Shown piece after piece: positions 53,527-63,358 of a stretch of 64,000 nt of DNA. The stretch is from contig NZ_JAKVBC010000009.1 in NCBI RefSeq assembly GCF_022447245.1, positions 1-64,000 on the forward strand, read 5' to 3'. The notes under the pieces are model-generated. The model was not told where the DNA came from. It made no database searches and was given only the letters and a program-made list of their open reading frames with translations. Source of the DNA: Kordia sp. GTDB taxonomy: Bacteria; Bacteroidota; Bacteroidia; Flavobacteriales; Flavobacteriaceae. The translations under genes and the position numbers were made by a program. Each line of letters opens with the position of its first letter. Within the stretch, counting starts at the first letter, position 1.

Positions 53527-54126
53527 GTGAAAGAAATCTTAGCCAAATACATTCCTGAACGCGCTGTTGATCCTACTTTTGAACTCATAAAGACGCATCA
53601 GGTACATTTAAAAATTGTAAATCAGCGTGTCACACGACATGGAGATTACCGTAGAATGCCTGATGGAAGGCACATGATTACCGTAAATGCAGGTGAAAAC
53701 AAATACCGCTTTTTTGTGACCTTGATTCATGAAATAGCACATTTAGTTGCTTACGAAAAATATGGACATGCCATAAAACCTCATGGAATAGAGTGGAAGC
53801 GAACCTTTCAACAATTGATGCTACCATTTATCAATCCGCAAGTATTTCCAACAAAGATTTTACCAGTTGTCGCTAATCATTTTAAAAACCCAAAAGCTAG
53901 TAGTGATACAGATGCAAAGTTTGCATTAGCTTTAAAACAATATGATCCAGAAAATGACAAACATTATGTTTTTGAAATTCCGCTAGGAAGTACGTTCCGA
54001 TTGCATAATGGAAAAATATTTCAACGCGGAAACAAGCGTGTCAAACGTTACGAATGTGTGGAAATAGCTACGGGGCGTATGTATCTATTCAATCCAAATG
54101 CTGAGGTAGAGTTGTTGCGGAGTTAA
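53527..54126 (+). CDS. SprT-like zinc metalloprotease domain protein
   Basis: 199 aa from the GTG at 53527 (VKEILAKYIPERAVDPTFEL), chosen because the in-frame ATG at 53473 abuts a stem-loop and the family opening begins at this position. A TACTTTTG -7-like box (53512-53519) sits just before the GTG. SprT domain with zinc motif LIHEIAHLVAYEKYGHAIKPHG (HExxH plus third His). The C-terminal region has RYECVEIATGRMYLFNPNAE. SprT proteins act on DNA-protein crosslinks in eukaryotes (Spartan); bacterial role unknown. Confidence 0.85.
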   Translation: MKEILAKYIPERAVDPTFELIKTHQVHLKIVNQRVTRHGDYRRMPDGRHMITVNAGENKYRFFVTLIHEIAHLVAYEKYGHAIKPHGIEWKRTFQQLMLPFINPQVFPTKILPVVANHFKNPKASSDTDAKFALALKQYDPENDKHYVFEIPLGSTFRLHNGKIFQRGNKRVKRYECVEIATGRMYLFNPNAEVELLRS

Positions 54127-54129
54127 ATT

Positions 54130-54585
54130 TTATTTATGATCTTTTGAATCATTAAATTGCCATAATACATTTACAATTTGCCACTTTCCATTAAGTTGTA
54201 CAATATGCATATAATCAATCCATTCATCAGCCATAAGTTTTACGGAAGCTTTTTTATCGTGAATGTCTAGAATCACAATTTCTTTTTTTGGTTTTTTTGG
54301 GAATTGATCTCCGTTTCTATTGTAAGTTGCAGCTAACAAAATCATAGCATCTCTAAGAACTTCTCTTAAATATTCTTCTCCTGTTTTTTTGTGAGTCCAG
54401 AATGTTCTTTTTAACATTCTTGGATGTGCAGATCGTTTAAATTGTTAAGGTTTTGCATTGTGTTGTGATTCAATATAATCCAATGCCGCTTGCTTTACAG
54501 CTAAGGAATCTCTTAGAGTTTGTGCATTTGATGAACTAGAAAATAAGAACATAAACGTTACAATACTGAGAAAAGCATATTTCAT
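54130..54585 (-). pseudogene. NTF2/lumazine-binding-like exported protein gene with in-frame TAA
   Basis: A 152-codon frame from the ATG at 54585 to 54130 contains TAA at codon 47 (54447-54445). Before it are a signal peptide (MKYAFLSIVTFMFLFSSSSN) and the family opening (KQAALDYIESQHNAKP). After it: QFKRSAHPRMLKRTFWTHKK, DAMILLAATYNRNG, DEWIDYMHIVQLNGKWQIVN. This is the putative lumazine-binding/NTF2-like family, whose members read PEQ or PER here (from memory), so Glu (GAA) is the expected residue. A downstream ATG at 54417 would give a product without signal and first helix. Confidence 0.8.
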
Positions 54586-54750
54586 GATGTGTATTTTAAA
54601 AGAGAAATAGTTAAGATACTTTTTTTTAAAAAAAACTAAGTGCTTTTATGATACACCTATGTTATAAAGCCGTTAATAATTTACAGTTTTGTTATTTTTT
54701 TCAGCAATCTGTATTATATTGCTTACATAATCAAAAACCTACCACGAATA

Positions 54751-55836
54751 TTGACGACAATGAACAAGAATTATTATGCAATTCTCATGGCTGGCGGTGT
54801 TGGATCGCGTTTTTGGCCAGTAAGTACTTCAAGTTTTCCAAAGCAGTTTCACGACATGTTAGGAACAGGAGAAACACTTATTCAAAAAACATTTCATAGA
54901 CTATCGAAGTTAATTCCAAAAGAAAACATCTACATTCTTACGAATGAAAAATACAACGATCTCGTTTTAGAGCAATTGCCAGAGGCGACACAAAAGCAAG
55001 TGGTTTTAGAACCTGCAATGCGAAATACTGCACCATGTATTTTATATGCTTCACTCAAAATTCAGAAAGAGAATCCAGATGCAGTCATGGTAGTTGCACC
55101 AAGCGATCATTGGATTGAAGATGAAACTGCTTTTATCAATAATTTACAAGCTTCATTTGACAAGTGTGAACAACAAAATGTACTGATGACTTTAGGAATT
55201 CAGCCTACGTTTGCCAATACTGGATATGGATATATCAATTTTGAAAAAAGTGAAAGTACAATTAAAAAAGTACATAAATTTACGGAAAAGCCCGATTATG
55301 ATACTGCAAAACAATTTTTAGCAAGTGGAAATTATTTGTGGAATGCAGGAATTTTTATTTGGAGTGTAAAAACGATTGTAACATCTTTCCAACAATTTCA
55401 ACCAACACTTTACAAACTATTTGAAGAAGGAGTTTCAGTTTATAATACTGACTCTTAAGATGATTTTATTCGAGATAACTATGCGAAGGCAGAAAATATC
55501 TCAATTGATTATGCAATCATGGAATACGCCACACATGTATATGTATTGCCAGCTACGTTTGATTGGAATGATTTGGGAACTTGGGGAAGTTTGTATGACA
55601 AATTGGATAAAGAGGAAAACCGTAATGCGATAGTCAATGCAAAACCTATATTGCAAGAAGCTAGTGGAAACATGATCCGAACCACGAACAAAAAAGTAGT
55701 GGTAATTGATGGATTAAATGATTATATTGTCGTTGATAAAGAAGATGTTTTGCTCATTTATCCAAAAGCAAAAGAGCAAGATATTAAGAGAGTTTTACAA
55801 AAAGTCAAAGATACCTTTGGTGAAAATTATGGATAA
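54751..55836 (+). pseudogene. manC: Mannose-1-phosphate guanylyltransferase with an in-frame TAA
   Basis: A 362-codon frame with TAA at codon 236 (55456-55458). Before it: the nucleotidyl transferase domain YAILMAGGVGSRFWPVSTSS, VLEPAMRNTAPCILYASL, VVAPSDHWIED, KFTEKPDYDTAKQF and NYLWNAGIFIWSVKTI. After it, in frame: DDFIRDNYAKAENISIDYAI, MEYATHVYVLPATFDWNDLG, TWGSLYDKLDKEENRNA and the C-terminal hexapeptide-like segment to ENYG. The full enzyme makes GDP-mannose from Man-1-P and GTP. The stop lies where Glu or Gln could stand (DS-x-DDFI). The truncated protein would lack the dimer/metal-site portion. Confidence 0.88.
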
Positions 55837-55841
55837 TAGGC

Positions 55842-57332
55842 ATGAGTACAGAAGGCGAAAATAAATTCAATTTTACAGAAGATGAACCGGCAACACCAAG
55901 CGCTGGAACACCAGTTGTAGATGACCCAAAAGGATTGTGGGAAGGTTTTAAGCGTTTTATACAAAATCTTTTAGATATTCGTGATGACGTTGATAAAGAT
56001 CAAACCATTGAAGATGTAAAAAAGGATATCCCATTTAGAGGAGCTACCACGTGGATTTTAATCTGTTCCATCTTTATTGCATCAGTTGGTTTAAATGCCA
56101 ATTCAACCGCAGTAGTCATTGGAGCCATGTTAATATCTCCATTAATGGGGCCAATTTTGGGTATGGGAATGTCGATCGCCATTAATGATATTGATACACT
56201 TCGTAAATCCTTAGTAAACTTTGGAGTGATGGTTGTGATCAGTATTTTAACAGCCTTTTTGTTCTTTGAATTTTTTCCTTTGCAGGAAGATAATTCAGAA
56301 TTGTTAGCGAGAACCAAGCCTGATATTCGAGACGTACTGATAGCCTTTTTTGGTGGTTTGGCATTGATCATTGCTAGAACGAAAAAAGGAACCATCGCTT
56401 CTGTGATCTTTGGTGTGGCAATTGCAACAGCATTAATGCCTCCATTGTGTACCGTTGGTTTTGGGCTTGCAAAAGGAGGAACGCAAGGTTTGGGGTATGC
56501 AAGTGGAGCAATATACCTATTTATCATTAATACCATTTTTATTGCATTGGCAACTTTTTTAGTGTTAAAAGTATTGCGTTTTCCAATGTTAAAATATGCG
56601 AATTCTGCGAAAAGAAAACGTATTGCACGATTGGCATCAGTCGTAGCCTTGGTAGTGATGATTCCTGCCGTATGGACTTTTTGGAATGTATTACAAGAAA
56701 CCAATATTAAAAGAGATTACAAATTATTTATAGATAAGATAGTAGCTAACGATCAGGTTTGGTTGCAAGAACGAAAAGAAGATTTAGACTTTGATAATAA
56801 AAAAATATCGTTGCATTTCAATGGAGAAGTCTCTTCAGAATTGGAAGCACAATACCGTAGTGATATTAAAAATTATGAGAGTATTAAAGATTTCGAATTA
56901 GAGATTTATGGCAACGAAAACCGAAGTGTAGATAAAATCTCGGATGCCTTGGATAGAGCTTATAAGGATTTAGATGAAAAAGAACTCGTAATTAAAGGTT
57001 TGCGAGAGAAAAATGAAAAATTAGAGTTAGAAAATCGAGATTTAAAATCTAAATTAAATTCTAATACTTCATTGCTAAAAGATAATATTGTTGCCTTTAG
57101 TACACTATCTAAAGATGCAAAAATCAAATACCGTGATCTACGACAATTTGGATATGCTAAAATGTTAAGTTCTGAAGATTTTAATACGGTAGATACCATT
57201 CCAGTAGCAGCCGTAAAATGGGACTCTGCATTGAGTGATAGTATTCAAACTGTACGAGAAGGAGAACTGAAAGCTTGGCTACGTGAAAAACTAGCACTTG
57301 ATACCTTGATTGTAGAGCGTATTCGACAGTAA
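55842..57332 (+). CDS. DUF389 family membrane protein
   Basis: 496 aa. The DUF389 core (~65-290) has 6 membrane helices with IASVGLNANSTAVVIGAMLI, SPLMGPILGMGMSIAINDID, DVLIAFFGGLALIIART and ATALMPPLCTVGFGLAKGGT. It is followed by a long charged coiled-coil (ELVIKGLREKNEKLELENRD, LKSKLNSNTSLLKDNIVAF). An acidic N-terminal tail precedes the core. Function unknown; transporter-like. It starts six bases after manC. Confidence 0.85.
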   Translation: MSTEGENKFNFTEDEPATPSAGTPVVDDPKGLWEGFKRFIQNLLDIRDDVDKDQTIEDVKKDIPFRGATTWILICSIFIASVGLNANSTAVVIGAMLISPLMGPILGMGMSIAINDIDTLRKSLVNFGVMVVISILTAFLFFEFFPLQEDNSELLARTKPDIRDVLIAFFGGLALIIARTKKGTIASVIFGVAIATALMPPLCTVGFGLAKGGTQGLGYASGAIYLFIINTIFIALATFLVLKVLRFPMLKYANSAKRKRIARLASVVALVVMIPAVWTFWNVLQETNIKRDYKLFIDKIVANDQVWLQERKEDLDFDNKKISLHFNGEVSSELEAQYRSDIKNYESIKDFELEIYGNENRSVDKISDALDRAYKDLDEKELVIKGLREKNEKLELENRDLKSKLNSNTSLLKDNIVAFSTLSKDAKIKYRDLRQFGYAKMLSSEDFNTVDTIPVAAVKWDSALSDSIQTVREGELKAWLREKLALDTLIVERIRQ

Positions 57333-57356
57333 CTAATACAAACAAAATATACATAG

Positions 57357-57387
57357 AAAGCGGACTTACTTTAGTTCGCTTTTTTTC
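57357..57387. terminator. Terminator after DUF389 gene
   Basis: Arms AAAGCGGAC and GTTCGCTTT (one mismatch), with a T run on the plus side. Confidence 0.7.
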
Positions 57388-57408
57388 TATTTATGCTTAC
57401 GATATCAA

Positions 57409-58020
57409 ATGAAAGTCAAACTATGGACCATACAAGATGAGCGCGGTTGGAATGAACTTCAAGAAAAAGGAGTCTATTCAGGGAAAAAAGAATTTGTATC
57501 TCCAGAATTTCTATTAGGCTATGATTGGTTACGTACACAAATGGAAAAGCGTATAGGAAAACCTAAACAACCAAATCAATATCCTGTTTGGGCTTGGTAT
57601 CAATCCATAGATGTAACAAGGAAAAGGCCAGATTTACGTACTTCAGGACATTTGCCAACAGGAAAAATTGGTTATCGAATTGAGTTTGAAAAAGAAGCAA
57701 AAGAAATACTGCTATCTGATTTTGTATTATGGCATTGGCCACTATGTTATCATGACTATATAGCCAATTCAGAAGAAGAAGACATTCGTTTTGAGAAAGA
57801 AAAAGAAAATCAAAATGTTCATGGTTTTCTTAGTGGTTCTCTTGAAAAATTACCGACGTCATTGCAAACGAAAATCACCCTTAGTTGGGAAAAGATTTTT
57901 GATATGGATTTTGATGTACAATATTACACAGATTCATTTGAGGAAAAGAAAATTCAAGCAACTTTTTGGGAACTCAAAAAAGAAGAAATAACTAGAGTGG
58001 ATAGATTCATTACGAGATAA
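57409..58020 (+). CDS. DUF3841 domain protein
   Basis: 203 aa, soluble. Family pattern: MKVKLWTIQDERGWNELQEK, YDWLRTQMEKRIGKP, YPVWAWYQSIDVTRKRPDLR, GYRIEFEKEAKEILLSDFVL, WHWPLCYHDYIANSEEE, LSWEKIFDMDF, IQATFWELKKEEI. DUF3841 is uncharacterised, but resembles small cytoplasmic proteins of Bacteroidota and Firmicutes; full length. Stands alone after a terminator. Confidence 0.85.
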   Translation: MKVKLWTIQDERGWNELQEKGVYSGKKEFVSPEFLLGYDWLRTQMEKRIGKPKQPNQYPVWAWYQSIDVTRKRPDLRTSGHLPTGKIGYRIEFEKEAKEILLSDFVLWHWPLCYHDYIANSEEEDIRFEKEKENQNVHGFLSGSLEKLPTSLQTKITLSWEKIFDMDFDVQYYTDSFEEKKIQATFWELKKEEITRVDRFITR

Positions 58021-58094
58021 TTCAAAATAGTCATCTGTAACACTTTACAAAAACTCAGTACAGATACTACAAGAAACCGAAAAACGTTACCACT

Positions 58095-59117
58095 ATGCTT
58101 AAAACTTCACTCATACCATTTGTTCTTATCATTTTAGCATATACTTCTTGTGATTTTACTACGAATTCCAAATCTCAGTTAGATGGTCTTTGGATAAAGA
58201 GCTACGCTCAGTTTTCGCAGAATGGTAGTTTTATCAATAGCCGTATTGATAATTATAAGTTTTTTTTAAAATTTAATGGAAATGAAGTTCGAATTGTAAA
58301 ATTTGATGGAAAAGAAACTGGAGAACCAATAGATACAATAATCAATTTTAAACAGAAGGATAATAAAATTATTTTAGAAAATGATCTAGGAAGTTTAGTT
58401 GAGATAGAAATAGCAAAAGATAGTCTAATCATGACATCTTATTATAATCAAATACATCGTAGTATCTTAAAAAAGCTACCTGAAAACTCTAAAAGAGTAC
58501 ATTGGAATCCTTCGAAGAAACAATATAAAGTTTTTTATGATGAAGGAAAAGAATATTTTGATTTTAGAAATGATTCCATACTGCATTCATTTTCAGATGG
58601 TATAGGGAGATTAATTAAAAATCATTGGAAAATAGAACATATTGACAATCATACAATTTTAGTTTTTGGCTATGATTTCGAATTGTATGATAACGGTACT
58701 TTGTTGATAGATTCATTGGTAGGAAATAAAGTGTATGCAACGGATTATACATATAGGAAAAGGCAATTTGTTTTAGAAGAGCAGAAAATTGTACATAAAA
58801 AACCAACAACGTTGCTTGGAACGTGGAAACTTATTGCAAAAGAAAATTCAGAAGCAGATACACTTAGATTACCTTATCCGATTTCTTTAAATTATTTAGA
58901 AAAAATAAACTTTTACAAAGATTCACTTTTGGTTTTTCAACCACCGTTTAGGCATGTAGATGAATGGAAGTATTATGAAAATAATAAAACGATTGTGTTA
59001 AATAAGCGAGGCAATGTGATAAAAGTGGTAAAATTAACCAAGGATAGTTTGGTGTTAAATATGGATCTTACAGAACATTATCTTATGAATAAAAAATTTA
59101 CTTTCATACGCGAATAA
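58095..59117 (+). CDS. Lipoprotein with two beta-rich (lipocalin-like) repeats
   Basis: 340 aa. Lipobox in VLIILAYTSCDFTTN (Cys ~19). Two similar halves each begin with a Leu/Trp motif: QLDGLWIKSYAQFSQNGSF and LLGTWKLIAKENSEADTL, and each has the lipocalin-like repeated strand pattern (KIILENDLGSLVEIEIAKDS; TIVLNKRGNVIKVVKLTKDS). An internal duplication is likely. Function unknown; envelope protein. Terminator-like stem follows at 59131. Confidence 0.75.
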   Translation: MLKTSLIPFVLIILAYTSCDFTTNSKSQLDGLWIKSYAQFSQNGSFINSRIDNYKFFLKFNGNEVRIVKFDGKETGEPIDTIINFKQKDNKIILENDLGSLVEIEIAKDSLIMTSYYNQIHRSILKKLPENSKRVHWNPSKKQYKVFYDEGKEYFDFRNDSILHSFSDGIGRLIKNHWKIEHIDNHTILVFGYDFELYDNGTLLIDSLVGNKVYATDYTYRKRQFVLEEQKIVHKKPTTLLGTWKLIAKENSEADTLRLPYPISLNYLEKINFYKDSLLVFQPPFRHVDEWKYYENNKTIVLNKRGNVIKVVKLTKDSLVLNMDLTEHYLMNKKFTFIRE

Positions 59118-59130
59118 AACTCAAAATATA

Positions 59131-59163
59131 TAATTGCTGCTAGTTATAAGTAGCAATTATTCT
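59131..59163. terminator. Stem between convergent genes
   Basis: Arms TAATTGCT and AGCAATTA with a 13-base loop, then TTCTTTC; a modest bidirectional terminator overlapping the ABC ATPase stop. Confidence 0.45.
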
Positions 59164-59927
59164 TTCAATTCTTTCAAATATACTTCTCGTACTTTTTTGA
59201 ATAAATCAGAAGAATATACAAAGTTAGTCACAGATTCGTTATCTGTTTTAAAGATTTCTTTGTTGGTGCCTTCCCAAGCTTTGTAACCGTTTTTTAAGAA
59301 CACAATCTTTTCACCAATCTCCATCACAGAGTTCATATCATGTGTGTTAATCACTGTGGTAATATTGTATTCGTCAGTAATTTCCTGAATCAAATTATCA
59401 ATTACAATTGCTGTTTTCGGATCTAAACCAGAGTTGGGTTCATCACAAAATAAATATTTCGGATTCATCACAATAGCACGAGCAATTGCGACACGTTTTT
59501 GCATTCCTCCAGAAGTTTCTGCCGGAAATTTATGATGTGCATCTATTAAATTTACACGCTTCAATACAAAATCCACACGATCTTGCATTTCACTCACAGA
59601 CTGATTGGTAAACATGCGCAAAGGAAACATTACATTTTCAGAAACCGTCATAGAATCAAACAAAGCACTTCCTTGAAAAACCATGCCCATTTCGGTACGC
59701 AATTCTCGTTTTTCTTTATCAGATAAGCTTTTATAATCCTTTCCATCAAACAAAATAGAACCTTCTTCAGGTGTAAATAAACCTAATAATGATTTCAAAA
59801 AAACAGTTTTTCCAGAACCACTTTGACCAATAATTAAATTGGTTTTCCCTTTGTCAAATGAGGTGCTGATTCCTTTTAAAATTTCGACACCATCAAAAGA
59901 TTTCTTTATGTTTTTTACTTCGATCAT
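59157..59927 (-). CDS. Mla-type ABC transporter ATP-binding protein
   Basis: 256 aa from the ATG at 59927 (MIEVKNIKKSFDGVEILKGI), which overlaps the permease stop by one base (TAATG). Motifs: Walker A IIGQSGSGKTVFLKSLLG, Q loop VFQGSALFDSM, signature SGGMQKRVAIARAI, Walker B YLFCDEPNSGLDP and H loop INTHDMNSVM. Closest architecture is the MlaF-type ATPase for retrograde phospholipid transport. Co-expressed with the MlaE-like permease upstream. Confidence 0.92.
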   Translation of the reverse strand: MIEVKNIKKSFDGVEILKGISTSFDKGKTNLIIGQSGSGKTVFLKSLLGLFTPEEGSILFDGKDYKSLSDKEKRELRTEMGMVFQGSALFDSMTVSENVMFPLRMFTNQSVSEMQDRVDFVLKRVNLIDAHHKFPAETSGGMQKRVAIARAIVMNPKYLFCDEPNSGLDPKTAIVIDNLIQEITDEYNITTVINTHDMNSVMEIGEKIVFLKNGYKAWEGTNKEIFKTDNESVTNFVYSSDLFKKVREVYLKELKE

Positions 59928-60664
59928 TAAGTCAGTAATAATTGTGTGATGAGGTAATTTATCAAAATAATAACAACACTCGTCCAAACGAATGAGGTCG
60001 TACTCGCTTTTCCAACTTCCAAGGCACCACCTTTCATGTAATATCCGTAAAAAGAAGGAACGGTAGCCAACACAAACGAAAATACAAAGGTTTTAATAAA
60101 CGCATAAGTTACATGGAATGGAATAAATTCGATTTGCAATCCTTGAATAAAATCTGCACTTGTGGAAAAACCTCCGTAAATAGAAGCCATCCAACCACCA
60201 AGGACACCTAAAAACATCGCAATGGTAATCACAAAAGGATATAAAGACAAAGCAACAATCTTAGGAAATACTAAGTAATTCAAAGAATTTACTCCCATAA
60301 CTTCCAAGGCATCAATTTGCTCAGTTACACGCATAGTTCCAATACTTGAAGTAATGAACGAACCTACTTTCCCTGCCATAATAATAGAGATAAATGTCGG
60401 AGCAAACTCTAAAATTACGGATTGTCGTGTGGCAAATCCAACAAGATATTTTGGAATTAAAGGATTGGTGATGTTTAAGGCAGTTTGTATCGCAACAACA
60501 CCACCCACGAAAAAGGCAATGAAACATACAATTCCCATGGAACCTATGATCAAATCGTCAATTTCTTTAAAAATAAGATTTCTTAGCATTGACCATTTGG
60601 TCATCTTACTAAATACGCTCTTTAACATCAAAAAATAGCGTCCTATATTTTCTAAGTAAATCAT
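59927..60664 (-). CDS. MlaE-type ABC transporter permease
   Basis: 245 aa, 5-6 helices. Motifs: IGSMGIVCFIAFFVGGVVAI, IVLEFAPTFISIIMAGKVGS (written VILEFAPTFISIIMAGKVGS), FITSSIGTMRVTEQIDALEV and VFSFVLATVPSFYGYYMKGG. Typical MlaE/TtgC permease for lipid movement between membranes. Substrate-binding MlaD is not in this window, as is common with scattered Mla genes. Confidence 0.92.
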   Translation of the reverse strand: MIYLENIGRYFLMLKSVFSKMTKWSMLRNLIFKEIDDLIIGSMGIVCFIAFFVGGVVAIQTALNITNPLIPKYLVGFATRQSVILEFAPTFISIIMAGKVGSFITSSIGTMRVTEQIDALEVMGVNSLNYLVFPKIVALSLYPFVITIAMFLGVLGGWMASIYGGFSTSADFIQGLQIEFIPFHVTYAFIKTFVFSFVLATVPSFYGYYMKGGALEVGKASTTSFVWTSVVIILINYLITQLLLT

Positions 60665-60803
60665 GGGCTAAAAATACATTATTCAGAGAAGCTAATAAAA
60701 TAATTATTGATTTAATGATTAGTTAAAATGTTATTTACAGTAAAACAATTACATTTGACAGATTATAATTTTACCAAACCTAAAATAAACGATAAAAACT
60801 GTC

Positions 60804-62492
60804 ATGAAAAATAGTATTCTACTTAGCGTCTTGTCTTTATTTTTTATTCAATGTATTTCTGTAAAACAGAAGGTAAAAACAACTCCTAAAACGACTACGA
60901 GTTCAACTACAGCATCTATATCAACTAAAAAAACAAAATTAGTTGTTGGAATTGTTGTTGATCAAATGCGCTATGATTATTTAACGCGTTTTGAAAATAA
61001 ATATGGAAATGGTGGTTTTATGAGAATGATCAGAGAAGGATACAACTGTAAAAACAATCATTACAATTATATCCCAACTTATACAGGTCCAGGACATGCT
61101 TCTGTATATACTGGAACAACACCAGAAAATCATGGAATTATTGCCAATAATTGGTATGATAAATTCATAAAAGGCGGAGTATACTGTGCGTCAGATGCAA
61201 GTCAATCTTCAGTTGGAGTAGAAGGACAATGGGCAGGGCAAATGTCACCACATAGAATGCTTACAACCACAGTTACAGATCAGTTACGTTTAGATACACA
61301 AAACCAAGCGAAAGTTATCGGAATTGCCATTAAAGATAGAGGTGCTATTTTGCCAGCAGGACATGCAGCAAACGGTGCATATTGGTTTTATGGAAAAGAT
61401 AAAGGAAACTGGATTACAAGTACATATTATAGAGAAGCATTGCCTACTTGGGTAAAAGAATTTAACGCGGCAGATGAAGCAGAAAAATATCTAGCTACTT
61501 GGAATACTTTATACGATATCAATACCTATACAGAAAGTGACGCGGATTTAAATTTGTATGAAGAACCATTTAAAGGAAAAGCAAAGCCTACATTTCCTTA
61601 TGATTTAAAAGCTTTGCAAACCGAAAATGGTGGATTTGACGTTTTAAAAGCAACTGCTTATGGAAATAGTTTGACTACAGATTTTGCAATTGCAGCAATA
61701 AAAGGTGAAAGTTTAGGAAAAGACAGCAATACTGATTTCTTAGCAGTAAGTTATTCAAGTACAGATTATGTTGGACATCAATTTGGCGTGAATTCCAAAG
61801 AAATTCAAGATACCTATTTACGATTAGATCAAGATTTAGAACGTTTGTTTGCAACGCTTGATGCTGAAGTAGGAAAAGGAAACTATACTATTTTTTTAAC
61901 AGCAGATCATGCAGCAGTGCACGTGCCAGCATTTTTGCAAGACATGAAAATTCCAGCAGGATATTTTGATCATGGTGCTTTAAAGAAACACTTAAAAAGT
62001 TTCCTAAATACTATGTATGGAAGTGAAAACATGATAGAGAATATTTCTAATGGACAAATATTTCTAAACTATGCAGAAATTAAACGTTTACAACTTTCTG
62101 CTACTGCTATTGAAAATGCGTTACAACGTGAATTGCTAAGCTATGATAAAATTTCTAAAGTTTATACACGAACTGCATTGATGAATAGTGAATTTACGCA
62201 TGGAATTGCAGCTTCTTTGCAACGTGGTTTTAACCAAAAACGTTCTGGAGACGTATGTTATGTGTTAGATATTGCAACTATTACTTATTCGCGCACGGGT
62301 TCTACACATGGCTCAGGATTTAACTATGATACACATGTTCCGTTACTGTTCTATGGAAATGGAATACAGCAAGGAGAAACATTACAACGAACAAAAATTA
62401 CAGATATTGCTCCAACAATTTCAGCATTATTAGAGATTTCATTTCCAAACGCTGCAACTGGCAATCCAATAGAAAGTGTCTTAAAAAATTAA
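60804..62492 (+). CDS. PafA-like alkaline phosphatase family protein
   Basis: 562 aa lipoprotein-like leader (SLFFIQCISVKQK, Cys ~18). Alkaline-phosphatase superfamily core: KLVVGIVVDQMRYDYLTRF (metal Asp), the Thr nucleophile in IPTYTGPGHASVYTGTTPEN, NHGIIANNWYD, SYSSTDYVGHQFG and ADHAAVHVP. It hydrolyses phosphate monoesters in the periplasm; PafA-type enzymes are Ca/Zn-linked and found in marine Bacteroidota. The C-terminal part (GSGFNYDTHVPLLFYGNGIQ) ends in a short tail. The stop overlaps the convergent LytTR gene by four bases. Confidence 0.9.
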   Translation: MKNSILLSVLSLFFIQCISVKQKVKTTPKTTTSSTTASISTKKTKLVVGIVVDQMRYDYLTRFENKYGNGGFMRMIREGYNCKNNHYNYIPTYTGPGHASVYTGTTPENHGIIANNWYDKFIKGGVYCASDASQSSVGVEGQWAGQMSPHRMLTTTVTDQLRLDTQNQAKVIGIAIKDRGAILPAGHAANGAYWFYGKDKGNWITSTYYREALPTWVKEFNAADEAEKYLATWNTLYDINTYTESDADLNLYEEPFKGKAKPTFPYDLKALQTENGGFDVLKATAYGNSLTTDFAIAAIKGESLGKDSNTDFLAVSYSSTDYVGHQFGVNSKEIQDTYLRLDQDLERLFATLDAEVGKGNYTIFLTADHAAVHVPAFLQDMKIPAGYFDHGALKKHLKSFLNTMYGSENMIENISNGQIFLNYAEIKRLQLSATAIENALQRELLSYDKISKVYTRTALMNSEFTHGIAASLQRGFNQKRSGDVCYVLDIATITYSRTGSTHGSGFNYDTHVPLLFYGNGIQQGETLQRTKITDIAPTISALLEISFPNAATGNPIESVLKN

Positions 62493-63238
62493 TGTTTTTT
62501 ACTATTGTAGAGTTTTAAAAAATCAATCACTTTTTTACGATTTCTAGAAGAAGTTACGATTTCTTTGTTGTCAATCATAATCATAATTCCGTCTGGAGTA
62601 AACTCTTTCACATTTCTTAAGTTGACTAAATACGATCGATGCACTCGGAAAAAATCGCTATGTTCTACCATTGTTTCTAAAGACTTTAAGTTTTTAGAAA
62701 ACAACAATTCCCTGTTGTTTCTTAAACGGATATTAGTATAACTTCCTGCTGCTTCACAATACAAAATGTTTGAAATACGAATCGTAGTATATTCGCCTTT
62801 TTCATAAATAGTAATGGATTGGTGTTTGTTTTCTAGTTGTAATTTAAACGCTTCATATTTTCGTCTATCAAAAGCGGAACGTTTTAATTCATACATGTCT
62901 AATACTTTTGTAAGCTGCACTTCATGTATAGGTTTGTTTAGGTAGTAAAAAGCAAAGTAATCCATGGCTTTTTCTTTATAGTCTAAAAAGCCTGTTGTAA
63001 AAATGACCTCAAATGTCATCTCACTTTGCAATTGATCCAATACATCAAAACCACTGCCACTGCTTAACTGTATATCTAAAAATACAAGTTCTGGATTCTT
63101 CTTTTTAATTAATGCTACTGCATCATTAGCATTTGTAGCCCAGCCAAGAATTTTTATTTTTTTGTGATTTCGGTTTAAAATAGATGTCAAATATTCCATA
63201 GAAGATTGTTCATCTTCGACGATTATTGCTTCGATCAT
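62489..63238 (-). CDS. LytTR-family response regulator
   Basis: 249 aa. Receiver domain ~1-120 (IIVEDEQSSMEYL, the phospho-acceptor Asp in LVFLDIQLSSGSGF, Thr in VIFTTGF, Lys in YLNKPI). LytTR domain ~140-245 (ILYCEAAGSYTNIRLRNN, FFRVHRSYLVNLRNV, IDNKEIVTSSRNR). No kinase gene is adjacent, so its partner is elsewhere or lost. Convergent with the phosphatase gene. Confidence 0.93.
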   Translation of the reverse strand: MIEAIIVEDEQSSMEYLTSILNRNHKKIKILGWATNANDAVALIKKKNPELVFLDIQLSSGSGFDVLDQLQSEMTFEVIFTTGFLDYKEKAMDYFAFYYLNKPIHEVQLTKVLDMYELKRSAFDRRKYEAFKLQLENKHQSITIYEKGEYTTIRISNILYCEAAGSYTNIRLRNNRELLFSKNLKSLETMVEHSDFFRVHRSYLVNLRNVKEFTPDGIMIMIDNKEIVTSSRNRKKVIDFLKLYNSKKH

Positions 63239-63358
63239 TTATATATTTTTTACTGAATAGGGAATTCTTGAAAGGTAATATTGACTAAAATACGTTTAAT
63301 TTCTGAAAAAACGTAATTTATTGTTAGAAATACGGGATAACACTTACTATTTTTCTGA

